Origin: Onthophagus taurus
Taxonomy: Eukaryota > Arthropoda > Insecta > Coleoptera > Scarabaeidae
Reading direction: 5' to 3'
Length of the DNA: 64,000 nt
Assembly: GCF_036711975.1 (NCBI RefSeq)
Contig: NC_091969.1
Location: 2,542,001-2,606,000 of the forward strand
In this document: piece by piece, positions 41,469 through 52,447 of the stretch
How the letters are laid out: the number at the start of each line of letters is the position of its first letter
Position numbering within the stretch: the stretch's first letter is position 1
Made by a program: the position numbers and the translations under genes
The notes under the pieces: generated by a model
Seen by the model: the letters and a program-made list of their open reading frames with translations, nothing else
Databases searched by the model: none
What the model was told of the DNA's origin: nothing

Positions 41469-41650
41469 ATGAGTTATAAACAGCCATCAAGCCTGTTTGA
41501 TTCAGCAGCCGAGGTTGTGAATTTAAGACTAAAAAAAGAATTCATCTATTTGAGCTTTACGGGATGTTGCCCATCGAAATCATATTGAGATTGTGGAGAA
41601 CATGGTTTACCAACCATTGGGATGTGTTGGGAACACTTAGGATCGATTTA
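41469..41650 (+). pseudogene. Frameshifted small frame, possibly F-box-like
   Basis: ATG at about 41469 begins SLFDSAAEVVNLRLKKEF, which runs to a stop. A second frame overlapping it gives MLPIEIILRLWRTW. LP-x-EI-x3-LW resembles an F-box start. The two parts would need a frameshift to join. Most of it lies in the P2 terminal repeat. Weak assignment. Confidence 0.25.
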
Positions 41651-42707
41651 TTTTTTATACTGTGAGTAATTTCTATTGTTTCTCGAATTTTCCTTTTGAT
41701 AATTTTATTTTTTTTAATTTTATCAACAGTTGTTATTGGAAATTTGTTTATCTAGAGAGATGTTACTGCGTCTAACCACATTATTTTTTTGCGGTTACAT
41801 TATCTCTACCGCCTGGTGCGAAATTTATTCATTCCGAACTTACACTCCAAGCTGTTCACTTGAACTTTATACACCGCTTATTGAAAAGATGGAACATCTA
41901 AATCGTTTAGGACAGTGTGAATTTTTACCTAAGAAAAAAGTGAGTGATTTACATTTACATACACCGTATCCAATTGTAGCAGCTAAACGTATTCCAAGCC
42001 GAGCTTGGCCTATGGTAATTGTTGAACTGGAAGCTGGATTTATTGTGTTTCTACCTAAACGTATTGCTGAAGTGATTTCCGATGCTGAAATTGTTGAACT
42101 ACGTGAAATGTGTTTGGTATATCTTGGAGAACTTGAACTTAACAAGACATGTACTGTGCAAAAGATTGAATTTATAAAGAAGAAGAAGAAGAAGAATATT
42201 GGTTCAAATGATGAAATTCCATCGGCATCTATTTCTTAAATGTAGTCATTTCAAGTTAATCACAGATTATATTATATATTGGTTTGTTTATATATTATGC
42301 TAATATAATTTATTGTTAATTTGAAATGTAATGATTTTTTTTATTTTTAATCCTATATTCCCACCACCACCAGCATTTAATTTTTCAGCTCAAGTTACGC
42401 TAATTTACAGTTCAATTCTCAATCATAGCTAGCGTCATTATATTTAAATTTTTCTGTTTAATTTTATAAAAAATTCCTAAATCTAGTACTTACACCACTC
42501 AATCATAGGTGGCGCCATTGTATTTAAATTTTTCTATTTAATTTTCTAAAAATCCCTAGATCTCTAGTTACTTTTAATACCAACCTAATTTTTTTTCCCC
42601 CAAACTTTAGTTGGTATCCCCCCCTATACCTAATACATTGAGGCGTGACGTCACCGCAGGAGCAGCAGGAGCAACTTCCGGTCTAGAACCGGCATTCTTA
42701 CACTACT
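41515..42707 (-). repeat. P2 right TIR
   Basis: 1193 bp; reverse complement of the left TIR. Ends ...GGCATTCTTACACTACT directly before the target duplication CATATT. Confidence 0.95.
41760..42239 (+). CDS. LPKRI-family small protein with signal-peptide-like start, P2 right TIR copy
   Basis: 159 aa from ATG. Residues 1-20 (MLLRLTTLFFCGYIISTAWC) look like a signal peptide, followed by EIYSFRTYTPSCS and then the LPKRI core from MEHLNRLGQ. A 68-bp intron with ideal sites (donor GTGAGT at 41662, acceptor CAACAG at 41729) lies just upstream, so the 5' leader may be spliced. The left copy lost the leader frame through an extra A. A secreted form of the same family is possible; alternatively translation starts at the internal Met. 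Confidence 0.5.
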   Translation: MLLRLTTLFFCGYIISTAWCEIYSFRTYTPSCSLELYTPLIEKMEHLNRLGQCEFLPKKKVSDLHLHTPYPIVAAKRIPSRAWPMVIVELEAGFIVFLPKRIAEVISDAEIVELREMCLVYLGELELNKTCTVQKIEFIKKKKKKNIGSNDEIPSASIS

Positions 42708-43189
42708 CATATTTATTCCAGTTAAAACACGTCATACATTGTATTATAGTCAACTTTATTTTATTGCATTTTAAATTTCTATTTTCATTTGCATTTCTAT
42801 TTGCATACACTGTCAATAAATCAAGGTGCGGCGAAGATTCGAGAAAATAAAATGCATAATATATTATTTGCATTGTATAACAACTTTATATTCGTCTAAT
42901 TACGTATAAACGTTTAAGTTATTGTTGTTGTTGTGCAACACACATTCTAACATTTTTCAAGGTTGTTCCCGATGGTATAAACGGTTAAAATTTTCATATA
43001 GAAGTCAGTTGTTACCTTCTACTACTGCTCACACCGCTCGCTCACGTTATAAAGCAACTCAAGCTAGTATGTCACGTTTAAATCAGTTATAGAGCAGTAT
43101 CAATTTGCCCCGAAGAAGAACATATCTGAATTAGAAGTGAATAAATTATATGTGATTTACGTCTGTGAAGCGGATTACATCATCTACAT

Positions 43190-43262
43190 GGCCATCAGTT
43201 GTTGATTTGTAGGATGGTTTATTCGTATTTTTACCAAAACGTATCGCGGAGGTTTATTAATC
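43190..43262 (+). pseudogene. Fossil LPKRI coding segment in P1 TIR
   Basis: The plus strand reads GFIRIFLPKRIAEVY-like with one frame slip, against GFIVFLPKRIAEV in P2. The same fossil lies in the left TIR at about 21600-21675. P1's TIR once encoded this family too. Confidence 0.55.
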
Positions 43263-43279
43263 TAATTGTATTATTAAAT

Positions 43280-43513
43280 TTATGTTTTAATTAATAAATT
43301 AATATTTATTTTTGTTTTTTTATTTTTTGTTCTGTTCAACTGCATTAAACTGGAAAGGTTTCGGTGGTTTATTGACTTTAAAGTTTCTAGATTTCTCCTT
43401 GCAGCTATCAGTTCAATTCCTTTTGATTTAGAACGCCCAGACGCGCGCCATTTATCACTCAACGTTCCACCGCTAGGTGACACCGATATTTTTTTTAAAT
43501 TTTCTGTTGCCAT
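43280..43513 (-). CDS. Small TIR-encoded frame, right copy (doubtful)
   Basis: 77 codons. Matches 21355-21582 except at the first nine residues and one internal position. Same doubts about coding. Confidence 0.25.
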   Translation of the reverse strand: MATENLKKISVSPSGGTLSDKWRASGRSKSKGIELIAARRNLETLKSINHRNLSSLMQLNRTKNKKTKININLLIKT

Positions 43514-43532
43514 TCGGCAAGGCGGACGGTAA

Positions 43533-43873
43533 TGTTCAAAGTTTTTAAAATTTAAGTTAATTAGTCGGCCGTTCCGTATTTTATTCGTTATTGTTATTCA
43601 GTTGTTCTAACGAGTTGTTGTAGTTGACATCAAAAAGCGTAATAAATCGTTCCGTGTAATTTTCGTTAAAAAGTGGTTTCAATCGTGTTAATACACACGT
43701 TCGATAGAAGCACTTCGGCTTTTATTTGCTATTCGAAGAGATACTTCTACTTATTCTACAAGAACAGTAAGATTTTTCCTTTTTGACAGTTTTTTTCTAA
43801 CCCCCGCGTTTTTAAGTAACTTTCTATAAGCATCTCAGATTTTTCCCGCGCCGGTCTCGACTATTTCTTAACA
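43533..43873 (+). repeat. BEL 3' LTR
   Basis: 341 bp, TG...CA, followed by GCAAT. See the BEL entry. Confidence 0.85.
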
Positions 43874-43878
43874 GCAAT

Positions 43879-44341
43879 AAAATAAAATTAGATAATGATG
43901 ATCTGAGTGTTGTCGTTGAATCATATAGAGTTGGCGAGAGGATGCGGGTGTTAATCGATATATTTTTTGTGTGGTTAATTGACGGAATGCATTACACATT
44001 TTATCATCGTTAGCGGGAGGATGTAGCTAATTGATAGAATGCATTACACATTTTATCGATAGCGAATTATCGGTAACGGGAGGATGAATCTGTTATAAAA
44101 AAAGTTGATCTATTTTTTTCCGAAGCCGGATGTTTACGAGATTGTGTTTCTAATAAGTTTATACATCTTTAATTAACAGGATATATTTATCGTCTAATTA
44201 TTCATTACATCCCGATGATTTATTTATAGAAAAATTTCATGGTCACACCAACATATATATAAACAGGGTAAATTTCGGTAATATATATACAGTCATAAAG
44301 TAGACATAATATAAGCATCATCGTTGCTCTACACGCTAAAA
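43879..44341 (+). promoter_or_regulatory. P3 intergenic region with repeated GGAGGATG blocks and TATA box
   Basis: Three diverged copies of a block with (G)CG(G/A)GAGGATG, TTAAT and GAATGCATTACACATTTTAT occur at 43930-44095. A related GGAGGATGCAGGCGG piece is left of BEL at about 20170. So the BEL element split one repeated region. ATATATATAAACAGGG near 44256 and TATATATACAG near 44282 could be TATA elements for the next gene. Confidence 0.5.
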
Positions 44342-44800
44342 ATGCCTAAAGTTTCAAATAAAAAAACTTGTGAATCAGCGAATAGCCTAACAATGCCGTA
44401 TAGGAAAAAAGTTAAGAAAAATGTTGTATATGAAAGTGATGAATCTACATCGTCCGTTTCGCAGCAAAAATTTGACGATAAACTTATTAACGCGAATTTA
44501 CCTTCGCTAAAACCAAAATTATCTTGCACGGAAATGGAGTTAGATGTGGTATATCCAATTATTACCATGAAACGATTGGTGAACGCTAAATTCCCTTCAT
44601 TACTGGTGGAGCTTGAAGATAATGTTGTTTTTCTCCCGGAACGATATCTAAACCATGTAGACGAGGAGTTTGCGGAAATGGTAAATTCAGGGAATATGAA
44701 AGAATTGGATTGTTGTTGTACTCCCGGAAATATGTTTCCAAAGATAAAAATCCATTACATGAATTTACATCCGTTAAATGTTAAAAAGGTTAAATGTTAA
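44342..44800 (+). CDS. P3 small protein, distant LPKRI relative
   Basis: 152 aa from ATG. Basic Ser-rich N terminus (KKVKKNVVYESDESTSS), then VVYPIITMKRL, FPSLLVELEDNVVFLPERY and an acidic helix. The layout matches the P2 LPKRI proteins. Intact and preceded by TATA-like sequence. Function unknown. Confidence 0.5.
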   Translation: MPKVSNKKTCESANSLTMPYRKKVKKNVVYESDESTSSVSQQKFDDKLINANLPSLKPKLSCTEMELDVVYPIITMKRLVNAKFPSLLVELEDNVVFLPERYLNHVDEEFAEMVNSGNMKELDCCCTPGNMFPKIKIHYMNLHPLNVKKVKC

Positions 44801-47389
44801 ATTGAATTCTTAAAATAAATATAATTTAAAAATATATTACGACTTTATTTACCATAACCGCAATCCTTCCCACATAAACTTTCCAAGCGATTTTTTTTGT
44901 TGGTGTGAGAGAGGGGAAGGAAAAATACTTCCTCGATAGTATATAAGATTAACGAGTTAATTCGAAAATCATTAGTTTTAGTTTAAACGCTATATAAACA
45001 ACCTACAGCAATGGAAAATATTTCAAATCAATTAGTAAAAACTGTGCGATTAATGGTTGAACAATCGAAAACTATAGAAGATTTTAAAAATATCGAAAAA
45101 TTTAATAAAACCAATATTCGTTTAATTAATAAATGTCTGCGTATCGGTAATAGTAAACTTTCATGTTATAAGCGTTATCAAACAATACTGTGCGAGTTAA
45201 GACAACTCGATATAAAAATAAAACGTTCTCTACAATTTTTATATAAAAGGGGTGAAGGGTTAAATAGAAGGACACGAAGTAAACGGGTGAGATGGCAAGA
45301 TATCGCTTCAGCATTCGAATCTCGATTACGAACGGGAGCGATCGTCAATTTAACGCATATAGATCCACAAAAATTTTTGGAAGATTGTGTTCCACTCATT
45401 AAATCAAGAATCCGAAACATATTAAAAAAAATGAGCGGAGTAAAAGTAAATGTAGAACTATCAAGTAATTTTATTATTCCCACGAGCGAAGAACAGGATA
45501 TCAAATATTTTAATACACCTAACAGGGTAATATTACAATCTTCATGTATCAACACAATCTTAAATGAATTTATCGAGATAATTTTGGGTCAGGTGAGTTT
45601 CTTTCTATGTTTTATAAAAGCATATTAATTAGCTATTATTATTTTTTTATTGAGATGAGTGAATTCGCTGAGCGAGGTTCTGGTTGGGCATTCCTCTCCC
45701 TCAATTATTTATTGGTCTGCATCAATAAATATTCGCCCATCCATGGAGGTAGCTATATAGAGTTGCTTAGTAGCTTGAGTAATAGGAAAAAAGGAGCGAT
45801 TCTTAATATTCGAAATTTAAACGATAATTTGTGTTTTATTTATTGTATGCTGGCTTCTATATATAAAATCAACTCAATAGAGGCACGATCATATAATTAT
45901 TACAATATTGAAAAGATCTTTAATTTGCAAGGATTAGATTTTCCTCTTAAATTATCGAATATTAGTAAATTTGAAAAACAGAATCCTACAATGTTTATTA
46001 ATGTTTTCGGATTCAATGATGCTTTAGAATTAGTAGGACCATACTATCATACAAAACAAATAAAAGATAACATTGTAATTTACTAATTTTGGAAAAAAAT
46101 AATTTGCATCATTACTGCTTAATACACGATTTAGCTCCATTATTATTTAAATCTATTACCAAAAATAGAAACAAATTATTTATTTGCGATCGTTGCCTCA
46201 ACCATTTTAATTCAAAAGATCTACTACATAAACACTCATTACGTTGTAGTGATCATAAAGCAGTTAAATTAACAATTCCAGAAGAAAATACTCTGCATTT
46301 TAAAAATTTTAAAGCATTATTTAGGAAACCTTTCGTTATTTACGCAGACTTTGAATCTTTACTAAAAAAAATTGATGGTTGTTCTAATTCGAACTTAAAG
46401 TCGTGTATGTTAAATTATCAATTACATGAAGCATGCAGTGTTGCATTTAACATCGTTTGCTCGTTTAACGAGTGCTACAATAGTTTTAAAATGTATCGAG
46501 GACAAGATCCTCAAATATGGTTCATTGAACAATTAAAACTTTTAAGTAATGAACTTTACTTAATCCTAAAAGCCGGCACCACAAATCGTATGCATCCCAT
46601 GACGCGAGCAGAAAAGAACGCATTCCATTCCACAAATAACTGTCCCATCTGCTTTTGTAATTTTACAAACACAAATCCCAAAGTCAAACATCATGATCAT
46701 TTTACAGGAAAATTTATATCTCCTTTATGTTCCAACTGTAATTTACAAATCAAAGTAGACTATAGCATCCCTATTTTTTTTCATAATTTAAGCGGTTACG
46801 ATGTACACCTTTTTGTTTTGGAGCTTGCAAAAAACTATGAAATCAACGTGATTCCTGTTAACCATGAAACATACATTTCTTTATCAGTGAAAATTAACCA
46901 AATAAAATTTGTATTTTTGAATAGTTACAGATTTATGTCTGCATCTTTAAGCGAGCTTGTCGGTAATTTGAAAACTGAACAATTAATTCATACTAAAGCA
47001 GGGTTTCCAAACCCTCAACAATTCAAATTAAGTACGCGCAAAGGTGTATATCCTTACGACTATATAGACAATTTTGATAAATTCAATGAAACATGTTTAC
47101 CTGAACAAGAGAAATTCTTTTCAATTCTCGCGAATGAGGGAATAACCGATGATGATTATTCGCATGCGCTCGATGTTTGGAATACATAAATAAATAAATA
47201 AATAAATAAATAATCATTTATTGTACAAAGAAGTATAAAGAAAAAAAAAACAATATATATATAAACAAAATCAAAATGTAATCATAGAAACGAAAAAAGT
47301 TATAACAAAAATAAAGAGAAAAAAAAAAAAAAAAAAAAGAACACATCTCAACTACAGCAAAAATAGAAAATAACTTCTCTTCTTTGCAC

Positions 47390-47450
47390 AACCGCGAGGT
47401 GACAATTCAGGAGCAACACCTGATCTTCCATTGTCACCTCGAAAAAAAAG
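47390..47450 (-). repeat. Hairpin in 3' UTR of the non-LTR element
   Basis: CGAGGTGACAAT and ATTGTCACCTCG, 12 bases each, are separated by about 23 bases. A perfect stem in the 3' UTR is a likely recognition signal for the element's own reverse transcriptase. Poly-A-like tracts surround it. Confidence 0.6.
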
Positions 47451-47608
47451 AAAAACAATTTTAAAACAAAAAGTTAGGAAGAAAAAAAAAACAAATTAGG
47501 AAAGTAAAAATTAAAAATTACAAAATTAAGAAAATTAAATTCCGGGTTCATACAAAAACAATAAAGTAGTTATAACTGCCAGACCGGTAAACAACAACCG
47601 AACTCGAC

Positions 47609-50201
47609 TCACCATCTGACCTGATCGCCCATCACACTCAGATTCTGACGCTGATTAATAATTAATGTCTGATTATCGAAAAGTTTTGCATAGAGCTCTC
47701 TCCGAAACCGCGCAGCCCCCACGGACTTAAGTTCATCCGGCAGTTCATTATATGATTTATATATGTGATACGAGAAGGAACGCTTAAACATTGAGGTTCT
47801 ATGATAAGGAGGATATATGTGGTGTTTCCCTCTCGTATCACGATCACGAACTGTAAAATTAAAGCGTATTTTATCATATAAATACTTAGCGGTTTTCGTT
47901 TTTATTAATTTGTTATAAAATATGAGTACATGGAGCTGCCTTCTGTTACCCATTGATAACCACCCCGCCCCAGTCAGTTTATAAGTTATAGAATCGAAGT
48001 TGCGGATACCATAAATAAATCTTAGGCAGTTGTTCTGCACTACCTGAATGCGTTTTGCTTCAGAAGAACAAATAGCAGGGTGGTAGACCGGTACTAAATA
48101 ATTAAACTGCGACAGCACAAGAGCTTCGCATAATCCCTTCTTCAAGTGAGGAGGCAGACACGCCCTGTGAGGATATAACATCCGTAAACTCAAATAAGCA
48201 TTTCTAATGTACCGCCCGACCTGAGTTCTATATCTAAAGTCACTCGATAGAGAAAGACCTAAACTTTTAGCTTCGTCTATAAAGGGAAGAGTGCAACCAC
48301 CAATATTAATGTGTATTAAGTTCTTCAGCTCAGAACAGATACGCTGATTGCCGAACAACATAACCGCAGATTTCCCAGGATTAATTTTCAACTGGTGTAA
48401 ATTTGAAATATCCCACAGGGTTTGTAGGTCCAAGTTGATTTTCTCTTGTGCTGTGATGTATTCATCCGGTTTAAAACTACAATAGAGCTGGGTATCATCA
48501 GCATACATATGAAAGTTGTTAAATTTAATGCACTCTAATATAAGGGAAGTGTAAAACGTGTATAAAATTGGCGCGATAATTGAACCCTGTGGGACACCAT
48601 GCTCGACCAGTCTAGCTGTAGACATCAAATTATCTATTTGAACCACTTGATAACGATTGGACAGATAATCACCAAGGAGTTGCTGCGCAGACACGCCAAG
48701 CCCAAAGTAATTTAGAATTTTTAATAAAGTGCTATGGTTCACCGTATCAAACGCCTTACTGTAATCTAACAACGTTACTATTGTTACATCGCCCCTGTCT
48801 GTAGCCACCATAATGTCATCCGTGATTGCCAACATTGCCGTCGTACAGCTGTATCCCCCTCGGAAGCCAGACTGAGTGAGAGGAAAAATATCATAGAGGC
48901 TAGCAAACTGCGTCAGTTGACACTGAATGACTCTCTCAAACACTTTAGCAAGAAACGGGAGGATACTGATAGGCCGCAGGTCACTAAGGGAAGGTTCCGG
49001 TTTTTTAGGTATAGGTTTTACTATAGCACATTTCCAACAGTCCGGGACCATTCCCTCTAACAGACAGGAGTTAATTATATGCGTGACATAAGGAATCACT
49101 GTGGGGCAACATAGCTTCAACATATGTGAACTAATACCGTCTGACCCCGCGGAAGAAGATTTAAAATTATAAATAATATCACTTATAGTGTCAAGAGTAA
49201 CTGTTGAAAATTCAAAGTTTCTATCAGAAAAAGGAGTACAGTTATATCGGTCGGGCCCATCCCCATCGGCAATACCGTCAACTATACCCGCAACCCCATC
49301 AATGAAAAAGTCATTCAACTCATCAACATGTTTGAGATGGGCAGGCAACTCATAATGTTTCCTCCGCTTCACGTTTAAAGATTCAAGACGACGCCAAACG
49401 CTTTTATTATTAAAGTTATTCGTGATAAATTCAAAATAAGCCCGTTTTTCGGCAATTACCGTGCGTGTAGTTAAATTTCGTAAATCTTTATAATACTCCC
49501 ATGTAGCAATATTACCAGTCTGCCTGAATCTTTTTTTAGCATCATCCCGAAGTCTCATCAGTAGTCTTAGATTTTCAGTTAACCAAGGAGGTCTAACTTC
49601 AGAGAGGACACACTTTTTTATGGGGGCGTGAAGATCAAATAGAGAAGTGATTTTACTGTTAAAGTAATTCACCTTTTCATTGACTGAATTCATCCTTAAT
49701 ATACAATTAAAAGGTATCTGATTAAGGTCATGAGTAAATCGTTCTAAATTAATTTTAGCGATACTCCGCAAGTAACGGACAGCTGGCACGTTATAACAAA
49801 CATTTACAGCAAGTTCACAAAAGACGACATCATGGTCTGAAAAAGCGCAGTCCATCACTCCCGATGAGCAAACTAAGGAAGTATCAAAAGTGATAATAAG
49901 GTCCAGAAGTGTAGCGGTTAGTGCAGTTATCCTTGTCGGACAGTCAATCAGCTGGGTTGCTTCCCACGAATCCAAAAAAGAAGATAGATGAAGTGAATCT
50001 GGGCTCCCGGGGTTGAGCAAATTAATGTTAAAGTCACCACAACAAAGAATTCGCTCAGTCAATAATAAACAATTCGCAACCGAGTCATCCAGCTCACTCA
50101 AAAATAGAGAGTAATGAATGTCATTCGGCTTGTAGGCAACTCCCACCGCTATATCACCGCCATGCAAATGTAGTAATAGCCAGAGCTGTTCAATAGTAGT
50201 C
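47609..50201 (-). CDS. Endonuclease-reverse transcriptase ORF2, N-terminally truncated
   Basis: About 860 codons are open with no stop. Endonuclease remnants: GDFNINLL and SDHDVV. RT core: LRPISILP, QSGFRGGYS, LLDYSKAFDTVNH, GVPQGSIIAP and MYADDTQLY. The C-terminal part has no recognised domain. APE-type endonuclease plus this RT pattern fits the Jockey/CR1 group. The 5' part of the endonuclease is missing, so this copy cannot move, but the long open frame implies a recent insertion. The Met codons before 50201 are flanking DNA. Confidence 0.9.
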
Positions 50202-51848
50202 GTACATTCGAGTACATTCGAGTACATTCGATTGTAAAACACTAGGAGACTATTCAGATTTATATTTAAAACGGATGTGCTTCTTTTGTGTGATGTATTT
50301 GAAAATTTTCGTAATTTAACGATTAATCATTATGGATTAGATGCTGCAGCATTTTACACTGCTCCAGGATTAAGTTGGGCTGCATCCCTGAAATCAACTC
50401 ATGTAAAATTGGAGCTCCTTAAAGATATTGATATGATTTTATTTATTGAAAAAGGAATTAGAGGCGGAATTACTCAATCCATTCATCGCTATGCTAAAGC
50501 AAATAATCCATACGATCCCAATAATTTCGATGGAGATCCTTTTCATACATACTTAATGTATTGGGATGCAACTAACTTATATGGTAGGGCTCAAAGCCAA
50601 TATATGCCGATTAATGAATTTAGCTGGTTATGTGATACAAATTTTAATGTATTAAATGTTGCCGACGATTCTGAATATGGATATATCGTAGAAGAGGATT
50701 TATCGGTACCAAGAGAATTACTCGATTTTTACGGTGATTTTTCCTTACTCCCTGCACATATCAAACCTCCAAACAGTTCCATCTTGAAATTACTATGTAC
50801 GCTTAATAATAAATTTTCATACATAATTCACTATATTAATTTAAAACAAGCTGTTAAATTGGGTATTAAGATTGATAATGTAAAACGTATTTTAAAATTT
50901 AGACAATCAATCAGTTTATAGATTTAAATACGAAATTGCGAATGAAGGCCGACAATGAATTCGATAAAAATTTCTTTAAATTAATTATTAATGCACATTT
51001 CGGAAAAACTATGGAGAACGATAGAAAAAAAAGGAAAATTGTTATTCGTAATAATTGGAGGAGCGCTCGAAAATATATATCAAAACCCGAATTTAAATGT
51101 TTAAAAATTTTTAGTGAAAACATCGTTTCAATTGAATTAGAAAAAACAGAAATAATTTTTAATAAACCTATTTATATAGGTTTTACTCTATTGGAGCTAT
51201 CGAAAACATTAATGTATTCCTTTCACTACGATTTCGATAAACAAATTCTAGATAGTAAATTTCATGTTAATTTATAAATTTAAATGCAAGCTTAAAAATT
51301 ATTCTATTTATGATGCTATTCGCGATAATATTGATTTATTTGATACCTCGGATCTATCTTCTAATAACATTTGGAAAATTCCTTCGACGAATAAAAAAGT
51401 TCCAGGTAAATTTAAGGATGAATGTAAGGGAGATATTCTAACGGAATTTATTGCATTAAGAGCTAAAGTATACACATTAAAGATTAATAATAAAGAAATA
51501 TCACCTAAAGTAAAAGGAATTGGAAGAACCGCTTCAAAATTATTAACCTTTAAAGATTTCGAAAACGCTCTATTTAACGATTCAATTAAATTAAGCAATT
51601 TTAATAGTATTCGTTCAAATAATCATCAATTATATTCGGTGAATATAAATAAAATTTCATTGAGCAGTAATGATGATAAGAGATTTATTTCCTCTGACAC
51701 TCCGATAATCACGTTTCCGTGGGGACATTATAAATTATAAATAAAAAAACTGCAGCATCTGCTTCTAATGAGTGGGGGAGCCCGCATCCATATAATATAT
51801 ATAGACGCAAAAAATAAAGTTTCGAATAGAAAATAGCATCGTCTCGAA

Positions 51849-52447
51849 ATGTTTACTCGGAGCAGATTAGTACGGGCATACGGAAACTCGATCCGAGTAA
51901 CGTTTGTGAATGATGAGGCGATAGTACCTCTCGCACCCGCATTTGGTGAGTATACTTTTATTGTTTTAAAAATGTTTTTATTATAATTTATTACCAGCCC
52001 TGCCGGTAGCAGCAGCAGAGGTGGCGGTGACACCAAACGGTGAGCAATACTTTTTTCTCGTTTTACTATTATTATACCCCATTTCTTTTTTCATTTTTTG
52101 ATGTTATAGATATAATTTATATAGAAGATTCACCGCCGCCAACACCGGCGCTAGTACCGATAGCATCGAACGGTAAACAATATATTTTCATCTTACTATA
52201 ATTATCTCTTATTTTTTTATTTTTTATTGATATAGAAATCGTGTACATGATTAGCATTAGTGAAGAGGAGGAGGAGGAGGAGGAGGTTGATGAGGAGGAT
52301 GATGAGGAGGATGAGGATGAGGGGAATGGAAGCGAAAGCACGGTGTACTACCTTCAAGGGCAAGATTGGAGAGATACTCCTGCATCTCCCTCGGAACAAT
52401 CTCCTCCCCCAATTTCACCCGTCATAGTATTTGATATCGATTTTTAG
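51849..52447 (+). CDS. Predicted four-exon acidic small gene, all introns phase 1, SIM-like motifs
   Basis: Exons 51849-51945, 51998-52039, 52110-52172 and 52236-52447 join into 137 codons. Introns are 52, 70 and 63 bp with GTGAGT, GTGAGC, GTAAAC donors and (A/C)AG acceptors, all splitting a codon after base 1. Introns 2 and 3 resemble each other and a further GTAAGCAATATTTTT...TTATAG stretch at 52458-52518 follows the stop, so an exon-intron unit was duplicated. The protein has DIIYIEDSPPP, EIVYMISISEEEE and PVIVFDIDF, hydrophobic-plus-acidic motifs like SUMO-interacting motifs, and a long Glu/Asp run. Just downstream of the P3 PolB. No transcript evidence. Confidence 0.5.

Larger units (their letters stand above)
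30933..42707. mobile_element. Polinton/Maverick P2 (polymerase-type) with target duplication
   Basis: 11,775 bp. It starts AGTAGTGTAAGAATGCC and ends with its reverse complement. The 1.19-kb terminal repeats are nearly identical. CATATT flanks it at 30927-30932 and 42708-42713, the 6-bp duplication expected of Polintons. Contents from left: LPKRI-family gene, PolB, matrix metalloproteinase, VVDIQG protein, 213-bp repeat array, integrase tail, an LPKRI-cousin gene, second LPKRI-family gene. No capsid, protease or ATPase gene. The insertion is in the right terminal repeat of P1. Confidence 0.92.
20874..43513. mobile_element. Polinton/Maverick P1 (capsid-type), split by P2
   Basis: The left terminus is AGTAGTGTAAAAAGGCC at 20874. 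Its terminal repeat (20874-22406) matches the right copy, which is split into 30673-30932 and 42708-43513. Between them are integrase, two unknown genes, PLA2, packaging ATPase, pX-like protein, protease, penton, major capsid and a VVDVQG-family protein. Without P2 it is about 10.9 kb. There is no PolB. The outermost 480 bp of the left repeat are absent on the right, where the element runs directly into BEL sequence, so the right end is probably truncated. No 6-bp target duplication was found. Confidence 0.8.
42708..43513 (-). repeat. P1 right TIR, outer part
   Basis: Continues the P1 repeat after the P2 insertion; reverse complement of about 21375-22150. Starts with the second CATATT. It fades near 43513 and is followed by a purine-rich AAGGCGGACGGTAA, the BEL polypurine tract, just before the 3' LTR. 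Confidence 0.85.
20209..43878 (+). mobile_element. BEL/Pao LTR retrotransposon, interrupted by nested Polintons
   Basis: Two direct LTRs (20214-20553 and 43533-43873, 340 and 341 bp) begin TG and end CA. They are flanked by the same 5 bp, GCAAT, at 20209-20213 and 43874-43878. So these LTRs, 23 kb apart, belong to one insertion. Only the primer site, the gag start and a short purine-rich 3' piece of BEL remain; the rest was replaced or deleted when Polinton P1 arrived. The surrounding DNA belongs to older Polinton P3. Confidence 0.8.
47188..50231 (-). mobile_element. 5'-truncated non-LTR retrotransposon (Jockey/CR1-like)
   Basis: The minus-strand element ends at 47188 in a (TTTA)n tail and is cut inside its endonuclease domain at about 50201. 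At the 5' junction the 10-bp unit GTACATTCGA occurs three times (50202-50231). The flanking PolB DNA on the left ends AATACAT, so TACAT is probably the target duplication. Insertion was into an already Polinton-owned exon. Confidence 0.85.
45011..51740 (+). pseudogene. Broken Polinton PolB (P3), interrupted by a retrotransposon
   Basis: Exon 1 at 45011-45592 ends CAG before GTGAGT. A 62-bp intron (45593-45654) leads into the segment SEFAERGSGWAF, which aligns with EEFQERGSGWAF of the P2 PolB. Further parts are recognisable: VIYADFESLL, HDHFTGKF, FHNLSGYDVHLF (46089-47187), then TAPGLSWAA and DATNLYGRAQSQ (50277-50921), NAHFGKTMEN (50936-51277) and a C-terminal WGHYKL (51264-51740). Breaks: frameshift near 46080, a 3-kb insertion at 47188-50201, a one-base frameshift near 50262, a frameshift near 50918 and loss of the YxDTDS catalytic region near 51270. 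It cannot make active polymerase. It is clearly diverged from the P2 PolB. Confidence 0.9.

Noticed and set aside
52117..52399. Minus-strand Ser/Leu-rich frames
   Set aside because: Antisense of the acidic exon 4 and its introns.
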